A stretch of 5,144 bases of DNA from Verrucomicrobiota bacterium (lineage in GTDB: Bacteria > Verrucomicrobiota > Verrucomicrobiia > Limisphaerales > UBA1100), in assembly GCA_028872645.1 (NCBI GenBank), contig JAPKDK010000219.1, positions 1 through 5,144 of the forward strand, written 5' to 3'. Made by a program: the position numbers and the translations under genes. Below the pieces are notes generated by a model. The model saw nothing but the letters and a program-made list of their open reading frames with translations. It made no database searches and had not been told where the DNA came from. Positions 1 to 5,144 of the stretch are shown here, in pieces. Each line of letters begins with the position of its first letter. Position 1 is the stretch's first letter.

Positions 1-843
1 GACACGACCTTTTGGTGTCCCAACTACTTTTACCGGCCCACCCTGTTCGACTTCATATCTGCCCCGGACCGGGCCGCGGGCCGATTGCCCCGGCGATGCA
101 AAAAGCCAGTCCCAACTGCGGCACTCCTTGGGATTGAGATCGGGACTCTCCACGATGGTTTGGCTGAGCTTGAGAAACGACTCCATCAGTAATGGTGAAA
201 GCGTCAGGTGATCGGCGCGATTATCAAAACCATGCTCGGCGCGCTTGTCCTGAGGAAAGGACGCCACTCCCTTGAACCCTTCGGGCCGCTGGTTATCGAT
301 GTCCTTACTGAGTGGCCGACTGGAAATACGGACTTGGGGCGGCATCTTCTTGGTTTCCGGCTTGAAGTAATCATCCCGGCGACGCATCAGTCGCTCATTG
401 AGCCGGAAGATTTCACGATCCAGCTCGAGTAGATCCACTACGGCATTGTTGTACTGAAAGCGGTTCATTCGCCGGATCGGCGTGGGCACAAACGGCCGGG
501 TCTTCTGAACCTGCCGAAGCATCGCCTGAAGTCGCACTATCATGTGCTTGCGCTCGGCCTCTGGCACCATTGCCTCATCCTTGGGCGGCATCTCGCGATC
601 CTTCAGGACAGTGAGCAATGTCTCAAGCAACTCCGGCCTGGCCAGAAGATCATCAACCGATTCCAGCTCCAGCAGGTTAACCTTGCCCTTAACCTTGCCG
701 CCTTTACCGTGACATTTAATGCAATGGGCCTTGAAGGTTGCCTGAAGCGCCAGCGGGAAATCTTCTGCCTGTGACGAAGAAATACCTGCAAACAATAGGA
801 AAGCAACAAACCGTCCCATTAGTTTTTCAGCGAAGCCTCTCAT
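1..843 (-). CDS. PSCyt1 (cytochrome) plus DUF1587 domain protein, C-terminus outside the window
   Basis: Open frame of 281 codons with no stop before the left edge, so only the N-terminal part is present. Residues 1-26 look like a Sec signal peptide (hydrophobic core about 12-21, cleavage near SQA). A c-type heme motif CIKCH lies at residues 41-45, and Met85 in REMPP is the likely distal ligand; together these mark a PSCyt1-type domain (about 29-110). From residue 122 the RRMNRFQYNN block, then FPQDKR (196-201), HGFDN (204-208) and LSPLLMESFL (215-224) match DUF1587 (PSD3). In this family DUF1592, DUF1588 and DUF1585 domains usually follow, and would lie beyond the edge. The biochemical role of the family is unknown; an exported heme protein is the safe statement. 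The start at 843 overlaps the preceding sulfatase stop as ATGA. A second in-frame ATG at 819 would give a more compact signal peptide and is a real alternative. Roughly 45 residues (143-192) separate the two DUF1587 halves, more than I expect. Confidence 0.9.
   Translation of the reverse strand, partial: MRGFAEKLMGRFVAFLLFAGISSSQAEDFPLALQATFKAHCIKCHGKGGKVKGKVNLLELESVDDLLARPELLETLLTVLKDREMPPKDEAMVPEAERKHMIVRLQAMLRQVQKTRPFVPTPIRRMNRFQYNNAVVDLLELDREIFRLNERLMRRRDDYFKPETKKMPPQVRISSRPLSKDIDNQRPEGFKGVASFPQDKRAEHGFDNRADHLTLSPLLMESFLKLSQTIVESPDLNPKECRSWDWLFASPGQSARGPVRGRYEVEQGGPVKVVGTPKGRV
676..699 (-). repeat. Two-copy 12-base tandem repeat inside the cytochrome domain
   Basis: On the plus strand, gttaaccttgcc is followed immediately by cttaaccttgcc, identical in 11 of 12 bases. 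It is in frame and encodes GKVK-GKVN just after the CxxCH heme motif. Such lysine/glycine sequences are usual at this place in PSCyt1 domains, so it may reflect normal family sequence with similar codons or a small slippage duplication. Confidence 0.55.
840..843 (-). other. ATGA stop/start overlap between sulfatase and cytochrome gene
   Basis: The sulfatase TGA (842-840) and the cytochrome ATG (843-841) share bases in a classic ATGA junction. The preceding bases encode the lysine-rich sulfatase tail and are A-rich, with no GGAGG, so re-initiation by terminating ribosomes is the likely start mechanism. If the second ATG at 819 is used instead, the overlap would not be functional. Confidence 0.65.
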
Positions 844-2270
844 TTCTTTTTCGGCTTCTTGGGTGGATTACGTCGGAAGTCGCCCGCCAGTTGTGGACCG
901 TTGTCCGGTGGCAAAGATTTATGCCAAGTAATACACGCCTTGGCAAACTTCGCAACCAGCTCAGGATGTTTGGCCGCAATGTTTTTGGTTTCGCCGCGAT
1001 CCTTTTCCATGTCGAATAACTCAGGTTCATCTCCATCATACTCGCAGAGAAATTTCCATTTCCCATCCCGTACGGCCAAGTCTGGCAAATCCTTGTCTCC
1101 ATAAAAGGAATCCCGATCTGGCGGCCGGCGAAAATAAATCGGGGCCTTGCGTGAGGCATCCGATTTCCCCAAGAGCGTCCCAGTCAATGATTCCCCGTCA
1201 TAGTTTGCATTCTTGGGATGCGGTGAGCCAGTCAAGTCCAGCAATGTAGGCACCAGATCAATGGCCGAGAAAACAGAAGTGCGGTTCACATGGTTTTGCT
1301 TGGCCACCAAGCCCGGTCCCCAGGCAATAAGAGAGGAGCGCACCCCGCCTTCATAGAGATGCGTCTTAAATCCTCGGAAAGGTCCGGCTGAACCGGCGCC
1401 CTGCTCCGGGCCGTTATCCGAACAGATAAGAACCAGCGTGTTATTGCGTAATTTAGGATCCTCTTTAATCAATTCAAAGAGTTTACCGAATTGACGGTCC
1501 ATTTCCTGCAGTACCGAATGGTAAAGGCCACGTTTTCCATCAGCCCATTTATCCACCGGCGGCCAGAAGGGGCTGTGCACATCATCAGGCCAAAGATTGA
1601 TATAAAAAGGTTTCTTGGCCTTAACGGCCTTTTTAATAAAGGGAATGGCTTCATCAACAAAGCCGCCAGTGATTTCAGAGCGTTGCATCCAGCGTACTCC
1701 CTTACCCAAGCGCGCAGCATCACCCCAAATACGACCTGGCTTCTTGGAGTCCTGCCCGGGCTTGAGCGTGAGCGGCAGCAGCTTGGGCCCCATCCCTTCA
1801 AAATTGGTGAGTGAAGTATCAAAACCATACTTAGTAATCGCTGGAGCATCAGTCACATCACGCTGGCCACCCATATGCCATTTACCAAAATGGCCCGTGG
1901 CATAACCAGCCTTGTTCAAGGCCCGCGCAAGCGTTGGCGCATTAGGGTCTAGCCACTGGGCCATGCCGCGGCGATTATTCAGGGCGCGGTGCGCCAGATA
2001 GGAAGTGATACGCCAACGTTGTGGATAGTGCCCGGTGGAAATCGCCGTACGAGAGGGAGAACAGATGGGCGAATTAACATAAAACTGTTCAAAGCGAAGG
2101 CCTTCGGCAGCCATCCGGTCGATGTTGGGTGTCTTGGCATCCTTGTTGCCAAAACAGGAAAAGTCGCCCCACCCCATGTCATCAATAAAGACGAGTACGA
2201 TATTCGGTTGCGCCACAGCGAGGGAGGCGTGGAGAAACGTGGCTATAAGAAATAGGAACAACTGTCTCAT
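840..2270 (-). CDS. Exported sulfatase, formylglycine type (CSPSR)
   Basis: A 476-residue type I sulfatase of the alkaline-phosphatase superfamily, hydrolysing sulfate esters outside the cytoplasm. A Sec signal peptide (1-20, ending AVA) leads directly into the fold at QPNIV. By analogy with human arylsulfatase A, the active site is complete: Asp30 and Asp31 (metal), Cys70 in CSPSR (converted to formylglycine), Arg74, Lys130 and His132 in GKWH, His232, Asp285 and Asn286 (metal), and Lys302 before YEGG. The C-terminal subdomain has the usual ELFDMEKDRGE motif near 417-427. The substrate cannot be read from the sequence; bacterial homologues act on sulfated polysaccharides or small aryl sulfates. 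It ends in a basic tail (465-476, seven lysines/arginines plus prolines). ATG start, 18 bases after the upstream sulfatase stop, with no Shine-Dalgarno; its own stop overlaps the start of the next gene, suggesting translational coupling. Length is normal for the family. Confidence 0.96.
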   Translation of the reverse strand: MRQLFLFLIATFLHASLAVAQPNIVLVFIDDMGWGDFSCFGNKDAKTPNIDRMAAEGLRFEQFYVNSPICSPSRTAISTGHYPQRWRITSYLAHRALNNRRGMAQWLDPNAPTLARALNKAGYATGHFGKWHMGGQRDVTDAPAITKYGFDTSLTNFEGMGPKLLPLTLKPGQDSKKPGRIWGDAARLGKGVRWMQRSEITGGFVDEAIPFIKKAVKAKKPFYINLWPDDVHSPFWPPVDKWADGKRGLYHSVLQEMDRQFGKLFELIKEDPKLRNNTLVLICSDNGPEQGAGSAGPFRGFKTHLYEGGVRSSLIAWGPGLVAKQNHVNRTSVFSAIDLVPTLLDLTGSPHPKNANYDGESLTGTLLGKSDASRKAPIYFRRPPDRDSFYGDKDLPDLAVRDGKWKFLCEYDGDEPELFDMEKDRGETKNIAAKHPELVAKFAKACITWHKSLPPDNGPQLAGDFRRNPPKKPKKK

Positions 2271-2288
2271 GTGGGAAAGCTTACGAAT

Positions 2289-3620
2289 TTATCGCACCGG
2301 TCGCACCTCTTTTTCCCAAACGGCCAATAGCTTCTTCAGGCGAGCCAGATCCTTGGGGTGTTTCGAGGTAAGGTTGGTTTTCTCGCCGAGATCTTTGGAA
2401 AGATCGAAGAGCCATTCCTGAGTTTGGCCCTCGGTTTTGCGAACATATTTTAGATCACCTGCGCGCACGGCCGACCAGATGCGCTCACCCCGTTTGCCGC
2501 GCCAAAAAAGGGTGCGTGAGAAGTCGGGTTTTCGGGCGGTAATATGGTTGACGATGTCGACGCCGTCCAATCGGTTGGTGGGGGCTTTGGCGTCGGCGAG
2601 GTTGAGGATAGAGCGGGTGAGGTCGAAGGTGGCGCAAACTTGATGGCTGGTGGTGCCCGCGCGGATTTGGCCGGGCCAGCGCATGATCAGAGGAACGCGA
2701 ATGCCGCCTTCCAGCGTGGTGCTCTTGGCTCCATTGAGTAGACCCATGTTGGCGGCCCCGGCAAAGCCCCCATTATCGGACACGAAAATCACAAGCGTAT
2801 TTTTCTCGAGCCCGTGCTTTTTCAACGCCGCCAACACACGGCCAACTTCGCTGTCCAAATCCTCCAGCATCGCCACGTAAGCGTCCGCGTCTGGGGTCAT
2901 CCAGTTGGATTTATCCACACGCTTCTTCGCGTCCTTCGGGCCTTGGAATGGAAAATGCGGACTCTCGTGCGAGACGTAGAGGAAAAAAGGCTTCGCCTTG
3001 TGGCGCTCGATGAAGGCGATCGAATGGTCGGTGATGAGGTGTGTCATGTACCCCTCCGCATGCACCGGCAGACGCCCGCGAAAAAGCACATGCAAATCGC
3101 TCGTCTCGCGATGATTAAAATAATGAACGTTGCCACCCATATACCCGAAAAACTCATCCCACCCATACTCGATCGGATTAAACTGTGGCTCATAGCCGAG
3201 ATGCCACTTGCCAAACACGCCGCAGGCGTACCCAGCGCGCTTCAGTGCCGAGGGCAACACCACCTGTTTCGCCGGCAGCCCCAACTGACGTTCCGCCGCT
3301 AACCGAATAGCATCATCGTACCGGCCCACATTGCCCGTGCCAATTGCGCACTCCAACCCGCCCGCGCGCTGCTGATAACGCCCCGTCAACAACGCCGTCC
3401 GTGTCGGGCTGCACTCCGTGCCATTGGAATAATGCTGGGTAAACCGCACCCCATCCTTAGCCAACCGGTCAATCACCGGTGTCTTGGCCCGAGGGTGACC
3501 ATAGCAGCCGAGATCTCCATAACCCATATCATCGGCGAGAATGAAAACAATATTGGGCTGGGCTGCAGCAAAAGACGACTGCACAAAGCACGCAAATAAT
3601 ATTACAACAAATCTGGTCAC
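2289..3620 (-). CDS. Exported sulfatase, formylglycine type (CSPTR), GTG start
   Basis: A 443-residue type I sulfatase. The Sec signal peptide (1-20, ending AAA) is followed by QPNIV, as in its neighbour. Catalytic positions: Asp30/Asp31, Cys70 in CSPTR, Arg74, Lys138/His140 in GKWH, His222 in SPHFPF, Asp282/Asn283 and Lys299 before LEGG. Thr replaces the more common Ser in the CxPSR core; formylglycine-generating enzyme recognises CxPxR, so it should still be activated. The LTGRYQQRAGGLE segment and the C-terminal EWLFDLSKDLGE block are typical of arylsulfatase A / GalNAc-6-sulfatase-like bacterial enzymes, but the substrate is not decidable. The start is GTG: there is no in-frame ATG upstream before a TGA at 3635-3633, and the GTG gives a well-placed signal peptide. 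It begins 7 bases after the propeller gene's stop. Only a distant GGTGA (about 12 bases upstream) hints at ribosome binding. It is clearly diverged from the downstream sulfatase, so the two probably differ in substrate. Confidence 0.96.
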   Translation of the reverse strand: MTRFVVILFACFVQSSFAAAQPNIVFILADDMGYGDLGCYGHPRAKTPVIDRLAKDGVRFTQHYSNGTECSPTRTALLTGRYQQRAGGLECAIGTGNVGRYDDAIRLAAERQLGLPAKQVVLPSALKRAGYACGVFGKWHLGYEPQFNPIEYGWDEFFGYMGGNVHYFNHRETSDLHVLFRGRLPVHAEGYMTHLITDHSIAFIERHKAKPFFLYVSHESPHFPFQGPKDAKKRVDKSNWMTPDADAYVAMLEDLDSEVGRVLAALKKHGLEKNTLVIFVSDNGGFAGAANMGLLNGAKSTTLEGGIRVPLIMRWPGQIRAGTTSHQVCATFDLTRSILNLADAKAPTNRLDGVDIVNHITARKPDFSRTLFWRGKRGERIWSAVRAGDLKYVRKTEGQTQEWLFDLSKDLGEKTNLTSKHPKDLARLKKLLAVWEKEVRPVR

Positions 3621-3627
3621 AATAATA

Positions 3628-4701
3628 TCAACTCACCCGCTTGAGGCGCGTGATGCGGCCGGTGGCGACCCATTCGGCTACGAGGATGTTGCCGGTGTTG
3701 TCGAAGCAGGCGTCATGGGGATGAACGAACTTACCGTTAACCCATGTCTTAGCGTTACCGCGATTAACACTTTTCTTTTTCACGACGCCTTCGACGTCAT
3801 CACCAAGTTGGGCGACAACTTCGTTTCGCTCGTTAAGCAGGGTGACACGGGCGTGAAGCTCGGGAACGAGCATGAGGTTTTTATAAGTGTCGATGTTGGC
3901 AGGGAGGCCGTAGCCGCGGAGGGTAGCGAGGTGCTGCCCCTCGAGGCTGAGGTATTGCAGGGTGTGATTCGCGCGGTCGCAGACGACAACGCGTTCGGTG
4001 CGGCCGAGGCGCCGGTCCATCCAGATGCCGTGCGGCAAATTGAATTTTCCATTGCCCTTGCCAGGGCCGCCGAACTTTGAAACCCAGTTGCCTTCCTTAT
4101 CGTAGCGGTGGATGTACCAGGAGCCGTAGCCATCGGCGAGCAGGAAGCCGCCATCATCTAGGAATGCAAAATTTGTGGGCATGAACGCATCACGGCCCCA
4201 GCGTTTCACTCGAACCTTATCCTCGTCCTTTTTGTAAACGCCGCTATCCATCGGTGCGTATTTTTCCCAAACCGTTTCGCCCTTGAGCGTGAGCTTAGCA
4301 AAGGCCTTTACGTTTTGGTAAGCACACACGTAAAGAAACTGCTCTTTGCCTTCCGTGCGCACCTCTATGCCGTGGCCACCGCCCTGAAACTGTTTGCCAA
4401 AGGCGCGAATGAATTTGCCATGCGGGTCAAAAACAAAAATAGACGGATGCTCTTTCAGGTTCTCCCGCCCCTCGTGAATGACATACACGCGCCCTTCGGC
4501 ATCCACGGCCACGTTGTGGGTCGTCTGCCAACTGTACTTATCGGGCAACTGCGCCCAGCCATGCTGCACCTCGTATTGATAATCCCCCTCACCAATGACG
4601 AGTTGCTTGGAGTTGTTATTGGCCAACAACAACTGCGGCGCAGCCACGGCGGCAACAGTTGAGGCAGCAAGAAAACGACGACGGGAAACATGTGTATTCA
4701 T
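3628..4701 (-). CDS. TAT-exported six-bladed NHL beta-propeller, peptidyl-amidating-lyase (PAL)-like
   Basis: 357 residues. The N-terminus has an exact twin-arginine motif, SRRRFL (6-11), followed by an alanine-rich hydrophobic stretch to about residue 27, so it is probably exported folded. The rest forms about six NHL-type blades (roughly 60-100, 108-145, 172-211, 219-262, 266-300, 323-355). Order and motifs parallel, from my memory of the family, the lyase domain of peptidylglycine alpha-amidating monooxygenase: His110 (GGHGI), His224 (LPHGI) and His329 (HPHD) fit the three zinc ligands, Tyr192 in ADGY the catalytic tyrosine, Arg243 in CDR and Asp330 other active-site residues. PAL cleaves peptidyl-alpha-hydroxyglycine to amide plus glyoxylate; whether this bacterial protein does so is unknown. 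No monooxygenase partner is present in the window. Many such proteins are annotated only as NHL-repeat or 6-bladed propeller. ATG start, no Shine-Dalgarno; 59 bases after the small upstream gene and 7 bases before the sulfatase. Confidence 0.9.
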   Translation of the reverse strand: MNTHVSRRRFLAASTVAAVAAPQLLLANNNSKQLVIGEGDYQYEVQHGWAQLPDKYSWQTTHNVAVDAEGRVYVIHEGRENLKEHPSIFVFDPHGKFIRAFGKQFQGGGHGIEVRTEGKEQFLYVCAYQNVKAFAKLTLKGETVWEKYAPMDSGVYKKDEDKVRVKRWGRDAFMPTNFAFLDDGGFLLADGYGSWYIHRYDKEGNWVSKFGGPGKGNGKFNLPHGIWMDRRLGRTERVVVCDRANHTLQYLSLEGQHLATLRGYGLPANIDTYKNLMLVPELHARVTLLNERNEVVAQLGDDVEGVVKKKSVNRGNAKTWVNGKFVHPHDACFDNTGNILVAEWVATGRITRLKRVS

Positions 4702-4760
4702 AAATGAAATGGTTGGCTAAAGCTTACCCTTCGCACTGGAAGACACAAGGCTTGGTTGGA
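4702..4760 (-). other. 59-base intergenic gap with no recognised signal
   Basis: This is the longest non-coding stretch in the window. I see only a weak CTTC/GAAG 4-base pairing with a 6-base loop and no T-run, so it is not a convincing terminator. There is no clear -35/-10 pair and no Shine-Dalgarno before the propeller start. A CAACCA hexamer occurs twice. It could hold an internal promoter of a PVC type that I cannot recognise. Confidence 0.5.
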
Positions 4761-5129
4761 TCAGCTTTCCAACAGGAACCACTTGTCTTTGGCGAACAAT
4801 AGTTTCTTGATCTCAGTGTCTTTACGGCCGGAAGGAGACACAATCTGTGTTTTAACCCGTAAAACACCCTCATCATCAGGCAACCCAATCACCCCGAGGG
4901 CATGCAATTTGGTGCCTCGCCAAAATCGGTATCCCTTGCTGAATCGTTCGCGATATTTTGGGGCTATATGCATGGCTGCCTCAGTAGCATCCTGCTTTTC
5001 CAGTGCCTTTGAAAAAGACTCGAAGAATTTCTTGGCCTCAACATCAAGTTGCTGGAGTTCTTTTTTATCTGCTCCAGTAATAGGCATACAAAAAGCCAGA
5101 GCCACCAAAACTAAAAGTACGCTTTTCAT
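4761..5129 (-). CDS. Small exported protein of unknown function
   Basis: 122 residues; I do not recognise the family with confidence. Residues 1-20 form a clear Sec signal peptide (Lys2, hydrophobic core 4-13, ITGA at the cleavage site). The mature part (about 102 residues) is charged and soluble: a helix-like segment (about 22-47, KKELQQLDVEAKKFFESFSK), an ALEKQDATEAAMHIAP stretch (42-57), then strand-like segments around 76-82, 88-97 and 107-121, ending KDKWFLLES. Helices followed by strands and a terminal 'dgkWkl'-like strand resemble NTF2-like or DUF4878-type exported proteins, which bind small ligands or are of unknown role; this is fold-level inference only. There are no obvious catalytic residues. 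Cys14 lies inside the signal region, but the preceding Phe does not fit a lipobox. It is the first complete gene of the visible operon. The 15 bases upstream contain no Shine-Dalgarno, and an upstream gene could overlap the start as ATGA. Confidence 0.78.
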   Translation of the reverse strand: MKSVLLVLVALAFCMPITGADKKELQQLDVEAKKFFESFSKALEKQDATEAAMHIAPKYRERFSKGYRFWRGTKLHALGVIGLPDDEGVLRVKTQIVSPSGRKDTEIKKLLFAKDKWFLLES

Positions 5130-5144
5130 TTCACATTGGAGGGC

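Larger units (their letters stand above)
1..5129 (-). other. Putative five-gene operon for exported proteins
   Basis: Five consecutive minus-strand genes have gaps of 59, 7 and 18 bases and one 4-base overlap. No hairpin followed by a T-run is visible in any gap on the transcribed strand, and no intergenic space is large enough for an obvious promoter apart from the 59-base gap. All products have export signals. Co-transcription is inferred from spacing. Both ends of the unit are outside the window. Confidence 0.75.

Noticed and set aside
208..1019. Several short frames on both strands over the left end (for example 603-809 minus, 544-774 plus)
   Set aside because: All overlap the 843-1 minus-strand frame, which carries the heme and DUF1587 motifs and stays open to the edge.
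2814..3302. 162-codon plus-strand open frame inside the CSPTR sulfatase
   Set aside because: It lies opposite a sulfatase with all catalytic residues, and the protein has no recognisable feature. It is a shadow frame.
3541..4080. 179-codon plus-strand open frame opposite the propeller and sulfatase start
   Set aside because: It is antisense to a gene with clear NHL/PAL motifs, crosses a gene junction, and its translation shows no domain, signal peptide or ribosome site. The GC-rich codon pattern of the true gene explains the absence of stops.
2276..4727. A shared 9-mer (aaagcttac, plus strand) in two intergenic gaps, 2276-2284 and 4719-4727
   Set aside because: It is short, contains a common palindromic hexamer, has different distances to the starts and is absent from the other junctions. 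Coincidence is the simplest explanation.
4729..4742. Weak hairpin (CTTC/GAAG) in the 59-base gap as a terminator
   Set aside because: It has a 4-base stem and no T-run on the transcribed strand, too weak for an intrinsic terminator.
5088..5129. Lipoprotein signal in the small exported protein (Cys14)
   Set aside because: The residue before Cys14 is Phe, not Gly/Ala/Ser, and a good ITGA signal peptidase I site follows at 17-20. Cys11 of the CSPTR sulfatase was dismissed similarly: Phe at -2, a very short hydrophobic stretch before it, and a good AAA site at 18-20.
5130..5144. Possible end of an upstream gene overlapping the small gene as ATGA (frame reading ...SNVK stop)
   Set aside because: Only five codons would be visible, and another frame also ends in TGA there, so nothing supports one over the other.

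Overview
The window looks like a stretch of a Planctomycetes/Verrucomicrobia-type genome (the PVC group). The main evidence is an N-terminal cytochrome domain followed by a DUF1587 domain at the left edge, a combination I know almost only from those phyla. It sits with two formylglycine-type sulfatases and a twin-arginine-exported NHL beta-propeller. No start codon has a convincing Shine-Dalgarno sequence, which also fits. The genus cannot be read from this sequence.

Layout: every gene is on the minus strand, so transcription runs from the right edge to the left. In that order: (1) a small exported protein of unknown function, 5129-4761; (2) a TAT-exported six-bladed NHL propeller resembling the lyase domain (PAL) of peptidylglycine alpha-amidating monooxygenase, 4701-3628; (3) sulfatase with a CSPTR active-site motif and a GTG start, 3620-2289; (4) sulfatase with a CSPSR motif and a lysine-rich tail, 2270-840; (5) the first 281 residues of a PSCyt1/DUF1587 protein, 843-1, which runs off the left edge. 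The gaps are 59, 7 and 18 bases, then a 4-base ATGA overlap. No terminator or promoter is recognisable between genes, so the block reads as one operon whose promoter lies beyond the right edge.

How the genes may work together: all five products carry export signals (four Sec-type, one TAT), so the unit is devoted to the periplasm or cell surface. The two sulfatases would remove sulfate esters from a sulfated glycan or similar substrate after a formylglycine-generating enzyme, not encoded here, activates their Cys70. The cytochrome protein and the propeller are common in these phyla, but their biochemical roles are not established, and assigning them to the same pathway is inference from the gene order.

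There are no RNA genes, mobile elements, CRISPR arrays or long repeats. I see no clearly new system. The most interesting points are the near-complete PAL-type active site in the propeller, the extra segment inside the DUF1587 domain, and the uncharacterised small exported protein at the head of the visible operon.
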